Positions 18,720 to 24,735 of a stretch of DNA of 64,000 nucleotides are shown here, in pieces. Origin of the DNA: Pseudomonadota bacterium (GTDB taxonomy: Bacteria > Pseudomonadota > Alphaproteobacteria > Paracaedibacterales > CAITNM01); contig JAGOSL010000006.1 in NCBI GenBank assembly GCA_018062345.1, positions 23,719 to 87,718 of the forward strand, written 5' to 3'. Positions within the stretch are counted from its first letter, which is position 1; the number at the start of each line of letters is the position of its first letter. The position numbers and the translations under genes are program-made. Below the pieces are notes generated by a model. It was given only the letters and a program-made list of their open reading frames with translations, was not told the origin of the DNA and did not search any database.

Positions 18720-19142
18720 ATGAAAAAAAATATTCTGGCAATTAGCGATCAACAAAAATCTGTAGGAGATAGATGGGCCGATAAGGTTGCTAAATTTGGT
18801 GGCAGTTGGACTTTTATCATTTTTTTTAAGGTGATGCTTATTGCCTGGATTGTTCTAAACTCCTGGGTAATGCTGCAACAACCATTTGATCCGTATCCTT
18901 ATATATTTTTAAATTTAGTGTTGTCTTGCATTGCAGCACTTCAGGCGCCGATTATTATGATGAGTCAGAATCGTCAGGAAGCTAAAGATAGGATTAGGGC
19001 TGAAAAAGATTATCGCATAAACCTAAAAGCTGAGAGAGAAATTCAGGAATTAAAAGATTTGTTAAAAGAGCTTTTGAGTGTTCAACAAGAAAAATTTCAA
19101 GAACTTGAAGGGGCTATCGAAAAATTAAAATCTGTGTTGTAA
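18720..19142 (+). CDS. DUF1003 membrane protein
   Basis: This 140-residue protein has two membrane segments (about residues 33-53 and 63-82). It contains the DUF1003 pattern: ADKVAKFGGSWTFIIFF, FDPYPYIFLNLVLSCIAALQ and APIIMMSQNRQEAKDR. A charged coiled-coil-like tail follows (about 95-140). The function of DUF1003 is unknown. The start has AGGAG upstream (18710-18714). It lies 26 bases after the oxidoreductase gene on the same strand and is probably co-transcribed. The convergent prfB gene lies 71 bases downstream; I see no convincing terminator in that gap. Confidence 0.8.
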   Translation: MKKNILAISDQQKSVGDRWADKVAKFGGSWTFIIFFKVMLIAWIVLNSWVMLQQPFDPYPYIFLNLVLSCIAALQAPIIMMSQNRQEAKDRIRAEKDYRINLKAEREIQELKDLLKELLSVQQEKFQELEGAIEKLKSVL

Positions 19143-19213
19143 CTCATTTTTAAGAAGCTTTTGATATGTGATAATTTGTAATTCTATATTGCTGATTCTT
19201 AGTTTAAAGATCG

Positions 19214-20318
19214 CTATTTTTCGGTGATTCTCTGGGCAAGGCTTGCTTCTAAGAACGCATCAATATCTCCGTCGAGAACACCTTGGGCATTGCCTCGTTC
19301 TACACCTGTGCGCGTGTCTTTGACCATTTGGTATGGTTGTAGAACGTATGAGCGAATCTGATGCCCCCAGCCGATGTCAGTTTTTGAGCTGCTATTAGCA
19401 TTTGCCTTTGCTTCGCGCTCACGGAGTTCAAGTTCATAAAGTCGGGCGCGTAACATAGTATAAGCTTGTGCTCGGTTGCGGTGCTGTGATCTATCACTTT
19501 GGCACTGTACGACAATGTTAGTTGGAAGGTGGGTAATACGAATAGCGCTTTCAGTTTTATTGACATGCTGTCCACCTGCCCCAGAGGCCCGGTATGTATC
19601 AATTCTTAAATCTTTTTCTTCAATTTGAATATCAATATTTTCGTCAACTTCAGGGTATACCCAAACGGAAGCAAAGCTTGTGTGACGGCGAGCGTTTGAA
19701 TCAAAAGGAGAGATGCGCACTAATCTGTGCACGCCGCTTTCAGTTTTTAGCCATCCGTATGATCTGAATCCCTCAACTTTGATAGTGATTGATTTAAGGC
19801 CTGCTTCTTCTCCTGGGCTTTCATCTAAAATTTCAAGCTTGCACCCTTTGCTGTCAGCCCAGCGAGTGTACATGCGCGCTAGCATTTCTGCCCAATCCTG
19901 TGCTTCTGTTCCGCCCGCGCCCGCATTAATTTCGATGAAGGCATTGCAAGAATCTGCTTCACCTGAGAGCAGGCTCTCGAGCTGCAACTTTAAAGCTTTT
20001 GTGCACAATAGGTCGAGTTCATTTTCTGCTTCTTTTTCAGTGGATAAGTCTCGCTCTGTTTCGGCTAACCCAATTAGGGTGATAATATCTTCAAGATCTT
20101 GTTGTGTATCGGTAACGCGTTTTAAAGCATTCTTCAAATTATCACGTTTTTTTAATATTTTTTGAGCTGTAGATGGATCGTCCCATAGGCTAGAGGACTC
20201 GGCTTGTTGGTCAAGTGCTAGCAAATTTTTTTGTGCAGTGTCCCAGTCAAAGATGCCTCCGAAGCAAAGTTAAAGCTTGTTCTATTTGGTTAATTTTATG
20301 GAGATTCTCAGCTTTCAT
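19214..20318 (-). CDS. prfB: Peptide chain release factor 2, with programmed +1 frameshift
   Basis: RF2 ends translation at UGA and UAA. The coding sequence is split: 23 codons from ATG 20318 (MKAENLHKINQ) reach CTT followed by an in-frame TGA (20249-20247). A +1 slip at CTT-TGA-C continues in the second frame from 20248 to 19214, giving 367 residues. The tripeptide region matches RF2 family members and GAGGQ is the peptidyl-hydrolysis motif (about residue 250). An uninterrupted reading would begin only at 20224 and lack the N-terminal helix. The gene is convergent with DUF1003. Confidence 0.95.
20246..20261 (-). promoter_or_regulatory. Programmed frameshift site of prfB
   Basis: On the minus strand the sequence reads CGG AGG CAT CTT TGA C. 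The CGGAGG is an internal Shine-Dalgarno-like stimulator three bases before the slippery CTT, and TGA-C is the weak stop context at which RF2 regulates its own synthesis. This is the classical RF2 autoregulatory element, known from E. coli and most bacteria. Confidence 0.93.
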
Positions 20319-20441
20319 GACGAGGGTTCTGGTATATATTAATTTTTTTTGTTTAATCACAATAAAGTTTATTAGGTGTAAATGCAATAAAGCTAAAAAT
20401 TGGAAGTTTGCTTTGTGCGATTTTATAGCAATATGCACTGA

Positions 20442-20472
20442 ACGACAGAACATCTGGGAGATGTTCTGTTGT
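20442..20472. repeat. Perfect-core hairpin between prfB and a secreted-protein gene
   Basis: The left arm (20442-20455) pairs with the right arm (20459-20472) around a GGG loop. The inner 11 base pairs are perfect (ACAGAACATCT / AGATGTTCTGT) and the outer three include one G-T pair. It lies just past the stop of the gene at 20504 and upstream of prfB. No U-run follows on either strand, so it is a poor intrinsic terminator; transcript-end protection or a protein site are possible. Confidence 0.6.
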
Positions 20473-20503
20473 CATGTGTTTAGGTGTTTATATTGATGCT
20501 TTG

Positions 20504-21334
20504 TTAGCTTTTGGGTGAATTTTGAAGATATGAATCACGTTGGGTTATTGTCTGTAAATCATTAAGTTTTTCAAGTAATGATGAGATTCTAACGATGCTT
20601 TTCTTAATTTCGCTTGAACGAACAGCAAAAATGGTAGTTCGTTGAGCTTCGATAGGGTCTTTACCAGAACTGCTAAAGCCAATATCAGTTGCGATCATTA
20701 GATTTTTAAACGAGCCGATTCTCATCTTTTCTTGCGCATTTTCTTCATAAAAAGCGGCAAAAGTCATGTTCTTATTTTCTTCACGGTCTGTTGTGCTGCT
20801 TAATTCGGCCTTAATTGCGGAAATGTTTATTGTGTCACAGAATAGAAACAGTTTTTCTATTTCGCTGGCTGATGATTCAGAGGTGTAAATCTCTTTTAAA
20901 ATATTGATAAGGGGGTTAAGAATAACAGATGGTGATGCGTTCAAGTTTAGTGTCTGCATAAGTATAGGATCTGCAACTCTGTCAAATCCGTATGCTTTTG
21001 TTAGATTTATAAGGTTTTCGATATACCAATCTTGTGATTCTAGAGTGCTGAATGCTTCAGGAATAAAAAATAAATGTTCTCTAAAAGTTTGTGTTACAAA
21101 AGGTCCAAACTGAGAAGCAATTCTTTCCATTAATGTCTTCACTGATTCATACATTTCCGGGGTCAGGGTAATTTCGATTTCATTAGGATTTCTTGGATTT
21201 TTACTTAAAGTGACGCTGTGTGATGTTGAAGTGCCAGAATTTTCATTGGTTAATTCTTGTTGTTCCATTGAAAATACAGTGGCGAATAGGAAAACTGCTT
21301 GAAAGAAGATGGCGAGTAAAAGGAACTTTCTCAT
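20504..21334 (-). CDS. Secreted protein of unknown function
   Basis: I do not recognise this 276-residue protein. It opens with a signal peptide (MRKFLLLAIFFQAVFLFATVFS, cut near residue 22). The mature part is polar, rich in Ser, Thr, Glu and Asn, and predicted mostly helical after residue 60, with a single Cys-containing stretch (LFLFCDTINIS). No repeats or membrane segments are seen after the signal. It is probably periplasmic, surface-exposed or exported. It stands alone, with the hairpin at 20442-20472 after its stop. In an intracellular bacterium such a lineage-specific secreted protein could act on the host, but nothing in the sequence shows this. Confidence 0.6.
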   Translation of the reverse strand: MRKFLLLAIFFQAVFLFATVFSMEQQELTNENSGTSTSHSVTLSKNPRNPNEIEITLTPEMYESVKTLMERIASQFGPFVTQTFREHLFFIPEAFSTLESQDWYIENLINLTKAYGFDRVADPILMQTLNLNASPSVILNPLINILKEIYTSESSASEIEKLFLFCDTINISAIKAELSSTTDREENKNMTFAAFYEENAQEKMRIGSFKNLMIATDIGFSSSGKDPIEAQRTTIFAVRSSEIKKSIVRISSLLEKLNDLQTITQRDSYLQNSPKS

Positions 21335-21403
21335 ATGGAGCTCTGATGAATTTAGTGTCTTGAATTTACAATGAGAATTGTTAATTTTTTGTTAAAAAAT
21401 TCT

Positions 21404-22069
21404 TTAATAATTTCCCTTAAATCCTGTAGCTATAACATACATTTCTGCAGAATTTTGCCTGCTTGAATCTGGTTTGAAATGCGCTACTTTGGAAAAATGA
21501 AGCTTTAGCTTTTTTAGTAATTCGCCTTCGGTGCCCCCTCTTAAAACTTTAGCAACAAAAGCCCCGTTTTTTGATAAATGCTGCAAAGAAAAAGTTAAGG
21601 AAGCTTCTAGCAGGTTAATAATACGAATATGATCGACTGATGGGATGCCGCAAGCTGCAGCTGCCATGTCTGATACAATTACATCAGCTAACTCTATGTG
21701 TTCAGCTAGTTGTTGTTGGACGGATTCTTCTTCGAAATCTCCTTTTATGACTAAAATATTAGGATTGCTAAAAGGCTCAATGTCTTGCAAATCAAGGGCG
21801 ATAACTTTACCTTTATGAGAAACTTTTTCAGCGATAACTTGAGTCCAACCACCAGGAGCTGCGCCTAAATCAATAACAGTTTGGCCAGATTTTAAAATTT
21901 TATATTTCTCATTAATTTCAATAAATTTGAAGGCTGCGCGTGAGCGGTATCCTTCTTGTTTTGCTTTACGCACAAAAGGATCATTAAGTTGGCGTAAGAG
22001 CCAGTCACGCGAAGACTGGGTTCGCTTCTTTTTTGATTTTAAGATAACTCGCCCAACAGGATTTCTCAT
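21404..22069 (-). CDS. rlmE: 23S rRNA 2'-O-ribose methyltransferase RlmE (FtsJ)
   Basis: RlmE methylates U2552 in the A-loop of 23S rRNA late in 50S assembly. The 221-residue protein has the FtsJ entry motif DPFVRKAKQEGYRSRAAFKF with a catalytic Lys (about residues 31-50). The SAM loop VIDLGAAPGGWTQV is near 65, the catalytic Asp lies in VIVSDMAAAACG (near 128), and VAKVLRGG carries the second Lys. Start 22069 overlaps the stop of grxD by 4 bases, suggesting a bolA-grxD-rlmE operon. Confidence 0.94.
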   Translation of the reverse strand: MRNPVGRVILKSKKKRTQSSRDWLLRQLNDPFVRKAKQEGYRSRAAFKFIEINEKYKILKSGQTVIDLGAAPGGWTQVIAEKVSHKGKVIALDLQDIEPFSNPNILVIKGDFEEESVQQQLAEHIELADVIVSDMAAAACGIPSVDHIRIINLLEASLTFSLQHLSKNGAFVAKVLRGGTEGELLKKLKLHFSKVAHFKPDSSRQNSAEMYVIATGFKGNY

Positions 22070-22395
22070 GCATCACTTAATAATTGTTTGGCTTCAAGAA
22101 GAGCTTTTAATTCTCCGCTTTCGAACATTTCGCGGATAATATCGCATCCGCCAATAAACTCTCCTTTAACATATAGCTGAGGAATTGTAGGCCAGTTTGT
22201 GTAATCTTTTACGCCTTGGCGAAGTATTGGATCGATAAGTACATTTATATCTTTAAAAGAAACATTAAGCTGACGAAGAATTTGAACAACAGTAGCCGAA
22301 AATCCGCACATTGGCATGGAGGTGGTGCCTTTCATGAATAAGACAACACTATTTCCCTTTACTAATTCATCAATTTGTTGATGGGCATTACTCAT
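22066..22395 (-). CDS. grxD: Monothiol glutaredoxin, Grx4/GrxD (CGFS) family
   Basis: This 109-residue protein carries the CGFS active site (KGTTSMPMCGFSATVVQ, Cys near residue 30). It binds a bridging 2Fe-2S cluster with glutathione and delivers it to targets, often together with BolA. GSH-binding signatures WPTIPQLYVKGEFIGGCDII are complete. The ATG at 22395 (MSNAHQQ) follows the bolA stop by two bases and is preferred to an upstream in-frame ATG within bolA (22446). The bolA-grxD arrangement is the standard one. Confidence 0.95.
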   Translation of the reverse strand: MSNAHQQIDELVKGNSVVLFMKGTTSMPMCGFSATVVQILRQLNVSFKDINVLIDPILRQGVKDYTNWPTIPQLYVKGEFIGGCDIIREMFESGELKALLEAKQLLSDA

Positions 22396-22397
22396 GT

Positions 22398-22625
22398 TTA
22401 TTCCTCTGCATAATTTGTTTTGATTGACAGTGCATGAATATTGCACTCCTTTAGCGCATCATAAACTTTTTGATGCTGTTGTATCCTGTTTAGATTTTTG
22501 AAGGTGGCACAACTAATATTCACCATATAATGGTCATTGTCACCGGCTAGATCTTTTACAACAATGCGCCCTTTCGGGAAAGCGACTTTTAGTCGATGTT
22601 CTAAATCGGGCAAGAGAATTGGCAT
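22398..22625 (-). CDS. bolA: BolA-family protein
   Basis: This 75-residue protein has the BolA fold: LEHRLKVAFPKGRIVVKDLAGDN then HYMVNISCATFKN, with HQKVYDALKECNIHALSIKT as the class-typical C-terminal helix (conserved HQ-VY). BolA proteins form Fe-S-bridged pairs with CGFS glutaredoxins; the partner is the next gene. Small size and the missing N-terminal extension resemble IbaG/BolA2. It starts three bases after the stop of the PurC-like gene. Confidence 0.9.
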   Translation of the reverse strand: MPILLPDLEHRLKVAFPKGRIVVKDLAGDNDHYMVNISCATFKNLNRIQQHQKVYDALKECNIHALSIKTNYAEE

Positions 22626-22628
22626 AGA

Positions 22629-23423
22629 CTATGCTGCTTCCTGGCTGGTGTCAGAATTTAAATACTCAAGTAGGCCAAAACGACGTGCGACTTCTTCGCA
22701 GCCGGTCCAATTTGTGCCAAGACCCACTCCAGAATCTAAGCGTTCTCCTGATTGAGCATCTAAAATTGACGAAGAATCTAGTCCGAATGCATCTATAAGA
22801 ATAAGCTTAGGTGATTCAAAAAAATCTTGAGTGAGAATGCGACCAAACTCTAAGCAATAGTTTGCTAAACGAAGATTTAAGGCCAGAAATTGCCCTAACA
22901 GAAAATCGTTAATTCGCCGGATAGCACTAAATAACATTTCAATTTCTTCTTCTTGAGCCCAGCCAAGAGCATAAATATGTTGAGGTGCGATAACTGTTTG
23001 TTCGCCAGTACTATTTTTTATATAAAGCTCAATGATAGGTTCGTTAAGCACTGTTCCAGGTTCTAAATTGAATAGCGTGGCTAAAGAATCAATTGCAATA
23101 TTGTGAACTCGAAAGCGAAATGGCATGGGATCAGCTAGGCGAACGAGTTGCTCACGCATATTCAATCGTTTAATCAAGTGCGTTTCTATACCTATTTGAT
23201 TTAACCTTTGCATTAGTAATTCGGAAAAACGATTATTCAGCGCACCATGTGAGCTGGACGCATGAAGGTCTTCTTTTTGGTCAAGGCTATCTTTAAAATA
23301 CAAAATTAATGTTCCTGGCTCTGGGCCATCAAAAAGTATTTTTGTGCGTCCATTAAACACTTCCTTGCGGCGTGTTTGGCGTACATTAATAAAACCTTGA
23401 ATATCTTTCGCCATAAGCCTCAT
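22629..23423 (-). CDS. PurC-like protein with a degenerate active site
   Basis: The 264-residue protein follows the fold of SAICAR synthetase (PurC) over its full length: HGALNNRFSELLMQRLNQIG, LNEPIIELYIKN and ILDAQSGERLD align readily. The usual signatures are altered. The E-x3-R-N-x-A-A-G-S segment reads FRFRVHNIAIDS, D-x-K-L-E-F-G reads NYCLEFG, and the SPDTCRLWD substrate loop is replaced by a GLDSSSILD-type stretch. Catalytic residues are therefore probably lost. The start may instead be ATG 23414 (MAKDIQG). In many alphaproteobacteria purC-purS-purQ-purL-bolA-grxD are adjacent; here only the ends remain. Confidence 0.72.
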   Translation of the reverse strand: MRLMAKDIQGFINVRQTRRKEVFNGRTKILFDGPEPGTLILYFKDSLDQKEDLHASSSHGALNNRFSELLMQRLNQIGIETHLIKRLNMREQLVRLADPMPFRFRVHNIAIDSLATLFNLEPGTVLNEPIIELYIKNSTGEQTVIAPQHIYALGWAQEEEIEMLFSAIRRINDFLLGQFLALNLRLANYCLEFGRILTQDFFESPKLILIDAFGLDSSSILDAQSGERLDSGVGLGTNWTGCEEVARRFGLLEYLNSDTSQEAA

Positions 23424-23447
23424 TCAGACTAACACGACACTGTCACA

Positions 23448-23476
23448 TATATAGCAACGAGGTGGATTTTTTTCAA
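23448..23476 (-). promoter_or_regulatory. Sigma-70 promoter of the purC-like-bolA-grxD-rlmE operon
   Basis: On the minus strand TTGAAA (23476-23471) and TATATA (23453-23448) are separated by 17 bases. Transcription would start about 15-20 bases before the PurC-like start. It is back-to-back with the promoter at 23488. Confidence 0.6.
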
Positions 23477-23487
23477 GTTTTTTATGC

Positions 23488-23516
23488 TTGACGGTCCTTC
23501 CTGTATCAATTATGTT
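23488..23516 (+). promoter_or_regulatory. Sigma-70 promoter of the glycan-locus regulator operon
   Basis: TTGACG (23488-23493) and TATGTT (23511-23516) are separated by 17 bases, about 35 bases before the GTG start at 23551. It is the only good promoter seen between the divergent operon and the 22-kb polysaccharide locus. Confidence 0.55.
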
Positions 23517-23550
23517 CTTTTCATGAACGCAAGTTAAAATTGAAAATTTA

Positions 23551-24129
23551 GTGACTTCTTTTCAAAGTACGCGTAAATATGTCGAGCAAAAATTGATGGT
23601 AGATCTTTTGAGTGAGATCGAGCGTAATCCTTCTTTTACTCAGAGAGGTTTAGCTAGCGAGTTAGGGATTGCTTTGGGATTGATGAATCAGTATTTGAAA
23701 CATTGCGTTACTAAGGGTTGGGTGCGAGCTACTCAGGTTTCTCCCAGGCGTATTGCCTATTTTTTGACGCCCACCGGTTTTTCAGAAAAAAGCACTATGG
23801 TTGCTGGTTATTTAGCGCGTTCAATGACTTTTTTTAGAGATGCTAGATCGCAATGCAAAGAGATTTTTGAGCTGTGTGCGTTGCAAAATTGGAAAAATAT
23901 AGCGCTTTTAGGTGATGGCGATTTAGCGGATATCGCAAGGCTTGTTCTGCAGGGGAGTGATTTTGTGGTGAAAATCGTGAGTATTGACGAAGATTTTAAG
24001 CAATATGACGCTATTCTTGTGACGGATGCTATGAATCCTCAAAAAACGTATGATGCAGTTAAAAATAAGATTGATTCTAATCGATTGTTGACAATAAAAT
24101 TGCTGCATATTTCAAGAGAAAAATCATGA
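23551..24129 (+). CDS. MarR-type EPS-associated regulator with a C-terminal Rossmann-like domain
   Basis: This 192-residue protein begins with a winged helix (about residues 12-80: MVDLLSEIERNPSFTQRGLA, then LGIALGLMNQYLKHCVTKGW, then the wing RRIAYFLTPTGFSEK). That resembles the EPS-associated MarR regulators found beside exopolysaccharide loci. Residues 105-190 form a second domain, NIALLGDGDLADIARLVLQG followed by YDAILVTDAMNPQKTYDAV, which looks like a glycine-rich nucleotide-binding fold and may sense a sugar nucleotide or dinucleotide (inference). Translation starts at GTG 23551. It overlaps the antiterminator gene by 4 bases, so the two are made together. Confidence 0.72.
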   Translation: MTSFQSTRKYVEQKLMVDLLSEIERNPSFTQRGLASELGIALGLMNQYLKHCVTKGWVRATQVSPRRIAYFLTPTGFSEKSTMVAGYLARSMTFFRDARSQCKEIFELCALQNWKNIALLGDGDLADIARLVLQGSDFVVKIVSIDEDFKQYDAILVTDAMNPQKTYDAVKNKIDSNRLLTIKLLHISREKS

Positions 24130-24629
24130 TTTCTTGGTGCGTTGCATATACTCAGCCTTTGAAGGAGCCTTTGGCAAAGCAAAATTTGCTAAATATGGGG
24201 TACGAAGTTTATGCGCCAAGATTTGCAAAAATACGTCGACATGCAGGTAAGGCGGAAGAAATTTTGGCGCCTCTTTTTCCTCGTTACATATTTGTTGGTA
24301 TGGATTTGGAGTGTGCTCAGTGGAGAAGTGTGAATGGAGCTAGAGGCGTTTCACATTTATTAATGAGCAATGATTTGAAGCCGGCTCAAGTTCCATGTAG
24401 GGTTATCGATGAATTGCGAGCTGGGGAAGTTAGAGATGGTGTTGTGCTTGTGGCAAGTCTTGTGGGCTTTGTTAAGGGTGAAAAGGTGCGCATTTTAGAT
24501 GGTGCATTTTCGGATCAACTGGCTATTTTTGAGTCCATGGATGACAAGTCTAGGGCTCAGCTGTTATTGACTTTTATGGGAAGGGAAATGAAAATGACTC
24601 TCCCCACCTGTGCCGTGGGAGCGGCTTAA
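24126..24629 (+). CDS. rfaH: RfaH/NusG-like transcription antiterminator
   Basis: This 167-residue protein has the NusG N-terminal fold: ISWCVAYTQPLKEPLAKQNL matches the RfaH opening, and APLFPRYIFVGMDLECAQWR is the RNA-polymerase-binding hallmark (near residue 55). A C-terminal KOW-like segment follows (GFVKGEKVRILDGAFSDQLA, about 115-135). RfaH-type factors bind paused polymerase at an ops element and suppress termination over long surface-polysaccharide operons. It follows a MarR-type regulator and sits 78 bases ahead of an ops-like sequence and a 20-kb same-strand glycan locus. The specialised family is inferred from motif and context; NusG itself is not in this window. Confidence 0.85.
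   Translation: MISWCVAYTQPLKEPLAKQNLLNMGYEVYAPRFAKIRRHAGKAEEILAPLFPRYIFVGMDLECAQWRSVNGARGVSHLLMSNDLKPAQVPCRVIDELRAGEVRDGVVLVASLVGFVKGEKVRILDGAFSDQLAIFESMDDKSRAQLLLTFMGREMKMTLPTCAVGAA
24600..24621 (+). other. Hairpin at the end of the antiterminator gene
   Basis: CTCCCCAC (24600-24607) pairs with GTGGGAG (24615-24621) with one bulged base and a seven-base loop. It overlaps the last codons of the antiterminator gene. No U-run follows directly, so it may be a weak or factor-dependent barrier between the regulator genes and the glycan locus, or a structured part of the leader. Confidence 0.4.
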
Positions 24630-24689
24630 GTAAAGAGTCTTTCTGGTGCTTATGTGCCAAAAATGAATATTAGAAATTTTTGCGGTCTC

Positions 24690-24715
24690 GGTGATTTCAC
24701 CCAGACTGCGGTAGC
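24690..24715 (+). promoter_or_regulatory. ops-like antitermination element in the glycan-locus leader
   Basis: GCGGTAGC (24708-24715) matches the core of the E. coli ops element (GGCGGTAGCGT-type), the polymerase pause site that recruits RfaH. A small palindrome GGTGATTTCACC (24690-24701) sits six bases upstream and could form a hairpin at the pause. The element lies in a 106-base non-coding leader, 20 bases before the flippase start, on the coding strand of the whole locus. It directly follows the gene for an RfaH-like protein. Function is inferred. Confidence 0.6.
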
Positions 24716-24735
24716 TATGGTGGAATAAAATAAAC

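Noticed and set aside
20446..20468. The hairpin was considered as an SOS (LexA) box because of GAAC and GTTC half-sites
   Set aside because: The half-sites are 11 bases apart, not 7 as in the alphaproteobacterial SOS box, and no damage-response gene follows.
24598..24640. Hairpin at the end of the RfaH-like gene considered as an intrinsic terminator
   Set aside because: No U-tract follows directly; kept only as a structured leader element.
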